DNA of 21,628 nucleotides, taken from assembly GCA_900770765.1 (NCBI GenBank), contig CAAGLK010000007.1, forward strand, positions 1-21,628. The letters run 5' to 3'. This document shows, in pieces, positions 6,856 through 14,943 of this stretch (positions are counted from its first letter, which is position 1; each line of letters starts with the position of its first letter). A model generated the notes under the pieces. It was not told the DNA's origin, did no database searches, and worked only from the letters and a program-made list of their open reading frames with translations. A program made the translations under genes and the position numbers. Source of the DNA: Helicobacteraceae bacterium (GTDB taxonomy: Bacteria; Campylobacterota; Campylobacteria; Campylobacterales; Helicobacteraceae).

Positions 6856-9033
6856 TTATGCGTAATATGAAAAACTAAGCTCCACAATGGCAATTTTTGC
6901 GTATGGATTGCTTGTATTTTTGTTTATTTGTAAGCTATTTTCGTTCCAACTTTGCAAATTTTGCTCATTTTCTTGTGTATTTTGTGTGAAATTTTGATTA
7001 TTTTGGTTGCTTTGTCCTTGATTTTGTGGATTTTGATTATTTTGGCTTCCGCTATCGCCTCCGCTGCTAAAAGCGTTAGAGTCTAAGCAATTTCCTGCAT
7101 TATCTTTAAAATCTATTTCTAAATTTTGGAATCCTAGCTGATTTAGGCTATTTCTAAATTCTTGTGCGTTTTGCCACATTAGCTGGAGAGTGTTAGGATT
7201 TGCATTAATTTGCACCGATAATTTATCGCCGTTTTTAGAAATTGTTAGCTCTACTGCGCCTAGATTTTCTGGATTTAGCTCAAAACTTAGCTTTGTAATT
7301 GGCGGCTTGTAATTTAGCACTGCATCACGCAAGGCGTTACTAAAATGCGTAAAGGTTTTTTCTAGCTGTGGGCTGTTTTCTTTTAAAATTTGCGTGTTGT
7401 GTTGAAAAATTTCTTTGGATTCTGGCTTTTTTTCCTCTTTAGTTGGAATCTCTTTTGTGCTTTCTTTTATTTTTTCTTTTGTGGATTCTTGTGTTTTTAG
7501 AAGATTATCTAAGAAATTATCCATTGTTTTATTTTGCACTTCTTGGGCTTTTGCTTGTATATTTTGGGATTCTAACTCTAAATTTTGATTTTTAAAAATG
7601 CTTTCTTTTATTGTTGCTTTTGCTTCGTGTTTTGGCTTTTTATATGTGTTTTCTTTTTGTGGCTCTTTTTCTTTAATTATTTCTTTAAAATTATTTTCTT
7701 TTATGGTTTGAGTTTGCTCTTTTTTTATTTCTTTTGTGGATTCTTTTGGGTCTATTTTTATGGTTTCTTGTTTTTCTTTAATGGTGGAATCTTGTGGTTT
7801 TGATTCTGGTTTTATTTCTAATTTTTCTTTAAATTTTAATTCTTTGGATTCTATTATGTTGGAATCCTTAATTTTTGATTCCATTTTTTCTTGCGGTTTT
7901 TGCGCCTCTTGTGTTTCTTGTGGTTTGGATTCTAGCTTTTCTTTTTTAAATTCTTTAGAATCTTTGGCTTCTTTTGTGTGTGTGTTTATTGTAGTGTCGC
8001 TTTTAGATTCTGGCTTGGAATTTATAATTTTAGATTCTTGCTGTTGTGGAATCTCTTGTTTGCTTTGTGCTTCTTGTGGTGTTTTTTCTTTTATTATGCT
8101 TTCTTTAATTTTTGAATTTTTTATTTCTTTAGAATCTTTTAGGGTTATTTGCTCTTCTTGTGGAATCTTTTTGGATTCTGGCTTGGAATCTTTTGTGATT
8201 TTAGTTTCTTTAGAGTTTTTTATTAAATCTTTATCTTGCAATATTGCATTAAAGATGGAATCCGTTTTGCTAGTTTTGATAGATTCTAGCGGTTTTGTTA
8301 GAATCTGTGCTTCTTGTTTTGTGTTTATTTGTGGTTTTATGTTTGCTTTAGAATCTTGTTTTGCTTGATTGTTTGTAATAATGGTTTTAGGCTTTGTGTT
8401 TTCGCTAGAAATTGCTATTTTTTGCACATTTAGCTTTAGATTTTGCGCTACTTCTTTTAGGTCTTTTAGTGTTTTTTGCTGGGATTGCTTTGAGAATTCT
8501 AATAAATCTCTTGCGCTATTTAGCGGAATCTTAATTTCTGCTTTTGATTCTTTGGATTCTATGAAGTTTTTTGATAAATTATATTTTGCATCTAGGCTTT
8601 TTAAAATGCTTGTGGATTCTTTAGAATCTAGTTTTATGGAATCTAAAATTATGCTTTGTTTAGATTCTAGTGTTTCTTTTTTAGAATCTTTTGTGCTTGT
8701 GGATTCTATGTTTATTTTTTTATCTATTTGCTTGGAATCTTTTTTTATCTCTAGTTTTTCTATTTCTTTATTTAAGTCTTTTTCGTGTGTGGATTCTAAC
8801 TCTTCTTTAAGCTCTTTTATTTCTTTGCCTTCTTGTTTTGTGCTAAGCTGCTTTTTATCATCCTTTTTTATATTTTCTTTATTATCTTTTTTTATTTTGT
8901 TTAACTCTTTATTTGTTTCATTGCTTAATAAAGTGGAGAATTTTTCATCTATTTTTTCTTCTTCTTTAATTGCTGTATTTAAGCTAATGGCGGATTTTTG
9001 ATTAACTTTTTCTACTTCTAATAAAGATAGCAT
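6856..9033 (-). CDS. fliK: flagellar hook-length control protein FliK
   Basis: FliK measures the hook and switches the export apparatus from hook to filament substrates. Only the C-terminal domain is conserved. Here residues 575-645 give it: LSFELNPENLGAVELTI, LSVQINANPNTLQLMW, then NSLNQLGFQNLEIDF. It is followed by an Asn/Gln-rich tail and a final AKIAIVELSFSYYA. Residues 1-550 are highly charged, low-complexity and probably disordered, with ESK 11 times and DSK seven times. The 725-residue length is well above the 405 of Salmonella. The start has AAGG seven bases upstream and a sigma-54 promoter about 40 bases upstream. The order fliK-flgD-flgE is the conserved Helicobacter arrangement. 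Identification rests on the C-terminal domain plus this context. Confidence 0.92.
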   Translation of the reverse strand: MLSLLEVEKVNQKSAISLNTAIKEEEKIDEKFSTLLSNETNKELNKIKKDNKENIKKDDKKQLSTKQEGKEIKELKEELESTHEKDLNKEIEKLEIKKDSKQIDKKINIESTSTKDSKKETLESKQSIILDSIKLDSKESTSILKSLDAKYNLSKNFIESKESKAEIKIPLNSARDLLEFSKQSQQKTLKDLKEVAQNLKLNVQKIAISSENTKPKTIITNNQAKQDSKANIKPQINTKQEAQILTKPLESIKTSKTDSIFNAILQDKDLIKNSKETKITKDSKPESKKIPQEEQITLKDSKEIKNSKIKESIIKEKTPQEAQSKQEIPQQQESKIINSKPESKSDTTINTHTKEAKDSKEFKKEKLESKPQETQEAQKPQEKMESKIKDSNIIESKELKFKEKLEIKPESKPQDSTIKEKQETIKIDPKESTKEIKKEQTQTIKENNFKEIIKEKEPQKENTYKKPKHEAKATIKESIFKNQNLELESQNIQAKAQEVQNKTMDNFLDNLLKTQESTKEKIKESTKEIPTKEEKKPESKEIFQHNTQILKENSPQLEKTFTHFSNALRDAVLNYKPPITKLSFELNPENLGAVELTISKNGDKLSVQINANPNTLQLMWQNAQEFRNSLNQLGFQNLEIDFKDNAGNCLDSNAFSSGGDSGSQNNQNPQNQGQSNQNNQNFTQNTQENEQNLQSWNENSLQINKNTSNPYAKIAIVELSFSYYA

Positions 9034-9069
9034 AGCTAAGCCTTAAAAATTTAATTTTGTTGTTTTAAA

Positions 9070-9088
9070 AAGCAAAAATTATTCCACA
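9070..9088 (-). promoter_or_regulatory. sigma-54 promoter of fliK-flgD-flgE
   Basis: The minus strand reads TGTGGAATAATTTTTGCTTT, with GG and GC exactly ten bases apart. The predicted transcription start is near 9060, about 27 bases before the fliK ATG. It is one of three near-identical sites in the window. The placement upstream of a hook operon is what the RpoN flagellar regulon predicts. Confidence 0.82.
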
Positions 9089-9118
9089 AGGTAGGTTTTT
9101 ATTTTTAAGTTTTTAAAT

Positions 9119-9160
9119 AGTAGAATTCCGCCTTTTATTTTCAAAATTTCAAGGGATTTT
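9119..9160 (+). promoter_or_regulatory. candidate typA promoter and ribosome-binding site
   Basis: In the 127-base divergent gap between fliK and typA, a T-rich stretch is followed by TAGAAT (9121-9126), a plausible -10 box. AAGGGA then lies four bases before the ATG at 9161. The gap thus holds a housekeeping-type promoter to the right and a sigma-54 promoter to the left. Confidence 0.35.
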
Positions 9161-10960
9161 ATGCAAGAGATTAGAAATATAGCGGTTATTGCCCATGTTG
9201 ACCATGGAAAAACGACTTTAGTAGATGGGCTATTGCGTCAATCTGGCACTTTTGCAAGTCATGAAGTGGTAGATGAGCGCGTTATGGATAGTAATGATAT
9301 TGAAAAAGAGCGAGGGATTACGATTCTTTCAAAAAACACTGCGATTAATTATAAAGGGACTAAGATTAATATTATTGACACTCCTGGGCACGCTGACTTT
9401 GGCGGTGAAGTGGAGCGAGTGTTAAAAATGGTAGATGGTGTTTTGCTGCTTGTAGATGCACAAGAGGGCGTTATGCCACAAACTAAATTTGTGGTTAAAA
9501 AAGCCCTAGCGCTAGGAATTAAGCCTATTGTAGTGGTAAATAAAATTGACAAACCAGCCGCACAGCCAGATAGAGTAGTTGATGAGGTATTTGACCTTTT
9601 TGCTGCTATGGATGCTAATGAAGAGCAGCTTGACTTCCCTGTCGTGTATGCCGCAGCACGCGATGGCTATGCTATTAAAAATTTAGAAGATGAGAAAAAG
9701 GATTTAAGCCCCCTTTTTGATGCTATTTTAGAATTCGTCCCGCTTCCTAGTGGGAATAAGGAAAATCCGCTTCAAGTGCAGATTTTCACCCTTGATTATG
9801 ATAATTATGTAGGTAAAATTGGAATCGCTAGAATCTTTAATGGTAAGATTAAAAAAGGCGAGAGTGTAATGCTAGCTAAAAGTAATGGCGAGAAAGTAAC
9901 CGGGAAAATCACTAAACTTATAGGATTCTATGGCTTAGCTAGGACTGAAATTGAAGAAGCACAAGCTGGAGATATTGTCGCATTAGCGGGATTCCACTCT
10001 ATAAATGTGGGTGATTCCATTGTTGACCCTAATAACCCGATTCCGCTTGACCCTATGCATCTTGAAGAGCCTACGATGAGTGTAAATTTCGCAGTAAATG
10101 ACTCGCCTTTTGCAGGATTAGAGGGTAAGCATGTAACGGCAAATAAGCTAAAAGAGCGCTTAGAGAAAGAAATGCAAACAAATATTGCAATGAAGGTAGA
10201 AGAATTAGGAGAGGGTAAATTTAAAGTAAGTGGGCGTGGTGAGTTGCAAATTACGATTTTAGCGGAGAATTTGCGGCGAGAGGACTTTGAGTTTAGCATT
10301 TCACGCCCTGAAGTTATTGTAAAAGAAATTGATGGGAAAAAATGTGAGCCATTTGAAAGCCTTGTGATTGACACGCCGCAAGATTTTAGCGGAAGCGTGA
10401 TTGAGAAGCTAGGGCGGAGAAAAGCAGAGCTAAAGGCTATGAATCCTATGGGAGATGGCTATACAAGGCTAGAATTTGAGATTCCAGCTAGAGGGCTAAT
10501 TGGCTATAGAAGCGAGTTTTTAACGGACACTAAGGGCGAGGGAGTTATGAATAATAGCTTCTTAGAGTTTAGGGAATTTAGCGGAAGCGTGGAAACAAGG
10601 GCAAATGGGGCGTTGATTTCAATGGAGAGCGGAGAGGCTACGCCATTTAGCTTAGGAAATATTCAAGAGCGGGGAGTTTTATTTATCCCACCACAAACTA
10701 AAGTGTATGTGGGGATGATTATAGGCGAACATAGCCGCGATAATGACTTAGATGTAAATCCTGTGAAGGCAAAGCATTTAACAAATATGCGAGCAAGTGG
10801 AAGCGATGATGCGATTAAACTTGTGCCGCCAAGGGATTTAAACTTAGAGAGAGCTTTAGAGTGGATTGAAGAAGATGAGATTTTAGAAGTAACGCCAAAA
10901 AACATAAGAATCCGTAAAAAAGTGCTAGACCCAACGCAAAGAAAAAGAAAAAAACAATAA
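9161..10960 (+). CDS. typA: ribosome-associated GTPase TypA/BipA
   Basis: TypA is an EF-G-like translational GTPase that binds ribosomes and supports ribosome assembly, stress survival and cold growth. The G motifs are complete: AHVDHGKTT (11-19, P loop), ERGITI (switch I), DTPGHADF (switch II) and NKID. EF-Tu-like domain 2 follows, then the EF-G-like domains with GRGELQI and ARGLIGYRSEF, and the TypA-specific basic C terminus ending KRKKQ. At 599 residues it has the family's normal length. It is transcribed divergently from the fliK operon. No sign of damage is seen. Confidence 0.97.
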   Translation: MQEIRNIAVIAHVDHGKTTLVDGLLRQSGTFASHEVVDERVMDSNDIEKERGITILSKNTAINYKGTKINIIDTPGHADFGGEVERVLKMVDGVLLLVDAQEGVMPQTKFVVKKALALGIKPIVVVNKIDKPAAQPDRVVDEVFDLFAAMDANEEQLDFPVVYAAARDGYAIKNLEDEKKDLSPLFDAILEFVPLPSGNKENPLQVQIFTLDYDNYVGKIGIARIFNGKIKKGESVMLAKSNGEKVTGKITKLIGFYGLARTEIEEAQAGDIVALAGFHSINVGDSIVDPNNPIPLDPMHLEEPTMSVNFAVNDSPFAGLEGKHVTANKLKERLEKEMQTNIAMKVEELGEGKFKVSGRGELQITILAENLRREDFEFSISRPEVIVKEIDGKKCEPFESLVIDTPQDFSGSVIEKLGRRKAELKAMNPMGDGYTRLEFEIPARGLIGYRSEFLTDTKGEGVMNNSFLEFREFSGSVETRANGALISMESGEATPFSLGNIQERGVLFIPPQTKVYVGMIIGEHSRDNDLDVNPVKAKHLTNMRASGSDDAIKLVPPRDLNLERALEWIEEDEILEVTPKNIRIRKKVLDPTQRKRKKQ

Positions 10961-10983
10961 TTAATAAATTAAAAGGAATTAAT

Positions 10984-11019
10984 ATGATTGCATTTAATTC
11001 AAGATTCTTAGGATTTTAG
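10984..11019 (+). CDS. possible 11-residue leader ORF
   Basis: ATG at 10984 opens a very short frame (MIAFNSRFLGF) ending at TAG 11017-11019. AAAAGGAA lies a suitable distance upstream. It lies between typA and the nitroreductase gene and contains no run of regulatory amino acids that would suggest attenuation. The only support is the ribosome-binding site. It could equally be chance in a GATTC-rich spacer. Confidence 0.22.
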   Translation: MIAFNSRFLGF

Positions 11020-11035
11020 GATTCCGCGCTTTAGC

Positions 11036-11066
11036 GTTTAATACAATTTATAAAATCTTAAGGAGT
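11036..11066 (+). promoter_or_regulatory. candidate promoter and ribosome-binding site of the nitroreductase gene
   Basis: TACAAT at about 11042-11047 and an overlapping TATAAA are possible -10 boxes. AAGGAG follows seven bases before the ATG at 11072. The spacing would give a leader of about 18 bases. Confidence 0.35.
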
Positions 11067-11071
11067 AAAAA

Positions 11072-11692
11072 ATGGATAAATTTTTAGAATCAGTTAAGTT
11101 TCGTCATGCTTGTAAGCTATTTAATGGAAATAAGATTCCAACACAGCAGTTTAATAATCTCTTAGAAGTTGGGCGGCTTAGTCCAAGCTCTTTTGGCATG
11201 GAACCTACTAGAATGGTAGTGGTTAGAAGCCAGAGTGAAAAGGAAAAGCTACAGCCGCTTTGCTGGAATCAACCACAAATTAGCACAGCTTCAGAGGTGA
11301 TTATTTATAAATCGTTAGTGAGTGATTTAAATGTGCCTAGTGCGTATTTAGAAAGGTTAGGACGCCGCAGAGCCGCTACACAAGAGCAGCTTCAAGGACT
11401 ATTTGGTGCGTTAAGTTCGCATTTAAAAGCGCGTGGCTATGTGGGGCAAAATGTCTTTGAGTGGGGGGCGTTGCAGGCTTATATTATGGCTACTTATATG
11501 GTAGCTTATGCTAGTTTTTTAGGCATTGATACCTGCTATATTGAGGGCTTTGATAAAAAAGGCGTAGAGGAGTATTTAGGATTAAATACACAAAAAGAGC
11601 AAGTTGCGCTAATTGTGTGCTTTGGCTATAGGGCAAAGCCGCAAGGGACGCACTTTAGGCTAGATTTAGAAGAGCTTGTAAGCTATAAATAA
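11072..11692 (+). CDS. NAD(P)H-dependent nitroreductase-family oxidoreductase (RdxA/NfsB-like)
   Basis: This is a flavin-dependent reductase of the nitroreductase superfamily. Such enzymes reduce quinones, flavins or nitro compounds with NAD(P)H, and in Helicobacter the RdxA/FrxA members activate metronidazole. The 206 residues carry the FMN-phosphate-binding RHACKLF (11-17, with a cysteine as in RdxA), the RLSPSSFGMEPTR segment (35-47), a central helix pair, the IEGFD turn and the ALIVCFGYRA strand that binds FMN. It is a single gene with its own ribosome-binding site, AAGGAG. A hairpin follows nine bases after its stop. I cannot decide from sequence whether it is the RdxA orthologue, FrxA, or a third paralogue, so no symbol is given. 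Confidence 0.85.
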   Translation: MDKFLESVKFRHACKLFNGNKIPTQQFNNLLEVGRLSPSSFGMEPTRMVVVRSQSEKEKLQPLCWNQPQISTASEVIIYKSLVSDLNVPSAYLERLGRRRAATQEQLQGLFGALSSHLKARGYVGQNVFEWGALQAYIMATYMVAYASFLGIDTCYIEGFDKKGVEEYLGLNTQKEQVALIVCFGYRAKPQGTHFRLDLEELVSYK

Positions 11693-11700
11693 ACTTTTGC

Positions 11701-11721
11701 GATTCCACGATTTGTGGAATC
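11701..11721 (+). terminator. hairpin between the nitroreductase gene and nrdA
   Basis: The perfect 8-base arms GATTCCAC and GTGGAATC enclose a 5-base loop. The sequence after it (CTATTTAAT) is only moderately T-rich. It may end the upstream transcript or act in the nrdA leader, whose ATG is 21 bases further on. The arms are built from the abundant GATTC/GAATC words. Confidence 0.45.
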
Positions 11722-11741
11722 CTATTTAATAAGGTAGGGAA

Positions 11742-14108
11742 ATGCTAACGGTTATTAAAAGAAATGGCAGAATTGAGCCGCTTGATGTAACAAAAATTCA
11801 AAAATATACTAAGGATTCTGTAGAGAGCTTAGAAAATGTCTCGCAAAGTGAGCTTGAAGTGGATGCAAAACTGCATTTTAGAGACAAAATCACAACAGAA
11901 GAAATACAACAAACACTTATAAAAACAGCAGTAGATAAAATAGATATTGATAGGCCGCATTGGACTTTCGTGGCGGCACGACTTTTTTTATATGATTTAT
12001 ATCATCGTGTAAATGGCTTTAATGGATATAAGCATTTAAGGGATTATTTAGAGTTAGGCGAGAGAGAAAATCGCATAATTAAGGGCTTAAAAGAAAAATT
12101 TGATTTAGATAGATTAGATAAAAAAATTGATTCAAAAAGAGATTTGCAATTTAATTATTTAGGTATTAAAACGCTTTATGATAGATATTTGCTAAAGGAT
12201 AAAAAGGGCGACCCAATAGAATTACCGCAGCATATGTTTATGGGAATTGCTATGTTTTTAGCACAAAATGAAGAGGATTGTAACTATTGGGCTGAGCAGT
12301 TTTATGATATTGTCTCAAAATTTGAAGTAATGCTTGCAACGCCGACTTTATCAAATGCCAGAACGCCACGCCATCAGCTAAGCTCTTGCTACATAGGAAG
12401 CACACCAGATAGCATTGAGGGGATTTTTGATTCTTATAAAGAAATGGCACTTTTAAGTAAATATGGTGGTGGAATCGGCTGGGATTTTTCAAAAATTAGA
12501 GGCTTAGGAAGCTTTATTGATGGGCATAAAAACGCTGCTGGGGGCGTTATACCATTTTTAAAAATCACAAATGATATTGCCATTGCAGTAGATCAGCTAG
12601 GCACTAGAAAGGGTGCTATTGCTGTGTATTTAGAGCCGTGGCATAGCGATATTTTTGACTTTGTGGATATTAAGAAAAATAGCGGAGAGGAGCGGCGTAG
12701 GGCGCATGACCTTTTCCCGGCATTGTGGATTCCTGATTTATTTATGAAGCGAGTTAGTGAGGATGGCTTGTGGAGCTTGTTTGATAGCCTTGTATGTAGT
12801 GATTTAGCTGAGCTTTATGGAGAGGCGTTTGAGGCTAGATATATTGAGTATGAAAATAATCCTAGCATTCAAAAAGAAGTGGTAAGGGCAAAGGAATTGT
12901 GGAAAAAGATTCTAACTAGCTATTTTGAAATTGGCTCACCATTTTTATGCTTTAAAGATAGTGCAAATAGGGCGAATCCAAATGGGCATTGTGGGATTAT
13001 TAGAAGCTCTAATTTATGCACTGAGATTTTTCAAAACACAGAGCCAAATAAAAATTTCATAAGAGTAGAGTTTGAAGACGGCACAATCGCAGATTATGAT
13101 GAATATCAAGATATAATCACAGATTGTGGCATTACAAAGCCTTCAAATAAAATAACTTCCACAGATTCTATTGGTGGTAAAAAAGTCTTTATCGCACAAA
13201 GAGAGTCAAAAGATGGTAAAACTGCAGTGTGTAATTTAGCTTCTGTGAATCTCTCTCGCATTAATACAAAAGAGGATATTGAGCGAGTAGTGCCAATTGC
13301 TATTAGAATGCTTGATAATGTGATTGACTTAAACTTTTATCCAAATAGAAAGGTTAAGGTTACAAATTTAAATAGCCGCGCCATTGGGCTTGGCGTTATG
13401 GGCGAGGCACAAATGTTAGCGGAATCTCACATTGAGTGGGGCAGTGCGACTCATTTTCAAAAAATTGATGAAATTATGGAAATGATTAGCTTTAATGCAA
13501 TATCTGCAAGTTGTAAGCTAGCACAAGAAAAGGGTGTTTATAGCAATTTTGTCGGCTCTTCATGGTCTAAGGGGATTTTTCCTATTGATGTGGCAAATGC
13601 AGAGGCTAAAAAGCTGGTGGATAGAGGTGGGCTATTCTCGCTTGTTTATGATTGGGATGCATTAAGAGAGGAAGTGAAAACTAAGGGTATGAGAAATGGC
13701 TATTTAATGGCTATCGCACCAACTAGCTCTATTTCAATTCTAGTTGGCACTACTCAAACAATTGAGCCTATTTATAAAAGAAAGTGGTTTGAAGAAAATC
13801 TAAGCGGCTTAATTCCTGTTGTAGCGCCAAATTTAGATTTAGAAACTTGGCAGTTTTACACTTCGGCTTATGAAATAAATCAGTTAAAAATAATAGAAGC
13901 CGCCGCAATTAGACAAAAATGGATAGACCAGGGGCAGAGTACAAATATTTTTATCCAGCTTAATTTAGCAAGCGGAAAATATCTAAATGATATTTATATG
14001 TTAGCGTGGAAGCTAGGGTTAAAATCCACTTATTATTTGCGCTCACAAAGTGTGGAGGCAGAATCTAACACAATGGATAGAAGCATTGAATGCGAGGGCT
14101 GTCAATAA
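11742..14108 (+). CDS. nrdA: ribonucleoside-diphosphate reductase, alpha subunit (class Ia)
   Basis: NrdA is the catalytic subunit that makes deoxyribonucleotides from ribonucleoside diphosphates, using a radical supplied by NrdB. Domains in order are an N-terminal ATP cone (about 1-90), then the barrel with the redox cysteine Cys216 in HQLSSCYIGS. The active-site loop SNLCTEIF follows, with the radical Cys426 and Glu428, then Cys497 in AVCNLAS, and the C-terminal pair CEGC (784-787) that is re-reduced by thioredoxin. The spacing between Cys426 and Cys497 is larger than in E. coli because of an inserted segment (about 432-490, EDGTIADYDEYQ...). The 788-residue length suits the Helicobacter type. 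nrdB is not adjacent. The ribosome-binding site is AAGG/AGGGA before the ATG. Confidence 0.97.
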   Translation: MLTVIKRNGRIEPLDVTKIQKYTKDSVESLENVSQSELEVDAKLHFRDKITTEEIQQTLIKTAVDKIDIDRPHWTFVAARLFLYDLYHRVNGFNGYKHLRDYLELGERENRIIKGLKEKFDLDRLDKKIDSKRDLQFNYLGIKTLYDRYLLKDKKGDPIELPQHMFMGIAMFLAQNEEDCNYWAEQFYDIVSKFEVMLATPTLSNARTPRHQLSSCYIGSTPDSIEGIFDSYKEMALLSKYGGGIGWDFSKIRGLGSFIDGHKNAAGGVIPFLKITNDIAIAVDQLGTRKGAIAVYLEPWHSDIFDFVDIKKNSGEERRRAHDLFPALWIPDLFMKRVSEDGLWSLFDSLVCSDLAELYGEAFEARYIEYENNPSIQKEVVRAKELWKKILTSYFEIGSPFLCFKDSANRANPNGHCGIIRSSNLCTEIFQNTEPNKNFIRVEFEDGTIADYDEYQDIITDCGITKPSNKITSTDSIGGKKVFIAQRESKDGKTAVCNLASVNLSRINTKEDIERVVPIAIRMLDNVIDLNFYPNRKVKVTNLNSRAIGLGVMGEAQMLAESHIEWGSATHFQKIDEIMEMISFNAISASCKLAQEKGVYSNFVGSSWSKGIFPIDVANAEAKKLVDRGGLFSLVYDWDALREEVKTKGMRNGYLMAIAPTSSISILVGTTQTIEPIYKRKWFEENLSGLIPVVAPNLDLETWQFYTSAYEINQLKIIEAAAIRQKWIDQGQSTNIFIQLNLASGKYLNDIYMLAWKLGLKSTYYLRSQSVEAESNTMDRSIECEGCQ

Positions 14109-14124
14109 TTATAAATTTTAAATA

Positions 14125-14142
14125 TTGGAATAAAAATTGCTA
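14125..14142 (+). promoter_or_regulatory. sigma-54-type promoter upstream of the exported lysozyme-like gene
   Basis: TTGGAATAAAAATTGCTA has GG and GC exactly ten bases apart and matches the flgH and fliK promoters at nearly every conserved position. The predicted start is near 14152, directly before AAAGGAG (about 14154-14159) and the ATG at 14166. It lies wholly in the 57-base gap after nrdA. The short leader is the only feature that argues against it. Confidence 0.7.
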
Positions 14143-14165
14143 CTCTTTTTTTAAAGGAGTAGTTT

Positions 14166-14888
14166 ATGCGAGTTTTATTAATAATTTCATTATTTACAAG
14201 TTTTGCGCTATGTGTGCCAAAGGTAGAGTTTAAAAATTCTTGCGTTCCGCTATCTCAATTTTCTAAATCACAAAAAGAAGTTTTACTTCGCTCTTATTTA
14301 AGTGGCGAAAAAGACGGCTTTGGTCTAACCTTAGCCGCTATTGCGTGGAAGGAATCTTGTGCTGGAGAGTATAAGATGAATTTTCAAGACCCAAGCGCTG
14401 GGAATTTTCACGCATATATTCCAGGTGTAATTAAGCGGTATCCTAACTTAAAGCAAAATGGCTTTACAGAAAATTTAGTTGGAGCTATGCTTGTAGAAAA
14501 TGATGAATTCGCCGCACAAATTGCGATTTATGAACTTAAATTTTGGCAAAGAGAGCATAAAGGCGATTGGAAAAAAATCATAAAATCCTATAATAAAGGC
14601 TATAGTTGGCAAAAAAGCACTTCGGCAAATAAACTAGCAGAAAGCTATTATAGCGATATTGCCTGGCGTGTAAAGCAGCTAGAATCTTACTTTGCAAATA
14701 ATAATTTGCATAAAGTCGCACTAGAGTTACCTAAAAAAGAGATAAAAAAAACACAAAAGCAAGATAATTTTGACTTCTATACTTATGGAGAAAATATTAT
14801 TAATACAAATTTTAGCTTTCTTCCCATTTATGAAAAAGAAGTAAAAAAGACCGCCACAAAAGAATTTGACCTAATAGAGATTTATTAG
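14166..14888 (+). CDS. exported protein with a lysozyme/SLT-like domain
   Basis: The 240-residue product begins with a signal peptide (hydrophobic residues 3-15, probable cleavage near 16-18) and should act in the periplasm. Residues 50-150 look like a lysozyme-fold transglycosylase domain. It has LAAIAWKES with Glu63 in the catalytic position before SCAGEY, then NFQDPSAGNFH, then a helix FAAQIAIYELKFW and the KIIKSYNKGY segment that corresponds to the AYNAG motif of Slt/MltC families. Two cysteines (26 and 65) might pair. After about residue 180 the sequence is lysine-rich and unassigned. A sigma-54-type promoter directly precedes it, which suggests a flagellar role such as opening peptidoglycan. 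That role is inference. The enzyme class is a motif-based guess. Confidence 0.7.
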   Translation: MRVLLIISLFTSFALCVPKVEFKNSCVPLSQFSKSQKEVLLRSYLSGEKDGFGLTLAAIAWKESCAGEYKMNFQDPSAGNFHAYIPGVIKRYPNLKQNGFTENLVGAMLVENDEFAAQIAIYELKFWQREHKGDWKKIIKSYNKGYSWQKSTSANKLAESYYSDIAWRVKQLESYFANNNLHKVALELPKKEIKKTQKQDNFDFYTYGENIINTNFSFLPIYEKEVKKTATKEFDLIEIY

Positions 14889-14904
14889 AATCTCGTCTGC
14901 TTTA

Positions 14905-14938
14905 GCTATAATTGCAGCCTTATTTTTAAATAAAGAGG
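14905..14938 (+). promoter_or_regulatory. promoter and ribosome-binding site of sppA
   Basis: GCTATAAT gives a perfect TATAAT -10 box at 14907-14912. AAAGAGG lies a few bases before the ATG at 14944. No terminator is seen between the preceding gene and this promoter, so some read-through from upstream is possible. Confidence 0.6.
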
Positions 14939-14943
14939 TTGCA

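Noticed and set aside
7736..9001. Two back-to-back open frames of 210 codons on the plus strand, opposite fliK
   Set aside because: They arise from the low-complexity K/E/S codon usage of fliK read in reverse, giving Phe/Ser/Leu-rich nonsense. There is no ribosome-binding site and no recognisable domain, whereas FliK has a clear C-terminal family domain and operon context.
9928..10374. 148-codon open frame on the minus strand inside typA
   Set aside because: It is fully antisense to a highly conserved intact GTPase gene and has no domain or start signal of its own.
11742..14108. Insert between Cys426 and Cys497 of NrdA as an intein
   Set aside because: It is only about 50 residues longer than in E. 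coli and lacks intein splicing blocks. It looks like an ordinary lineage-specific insertion.
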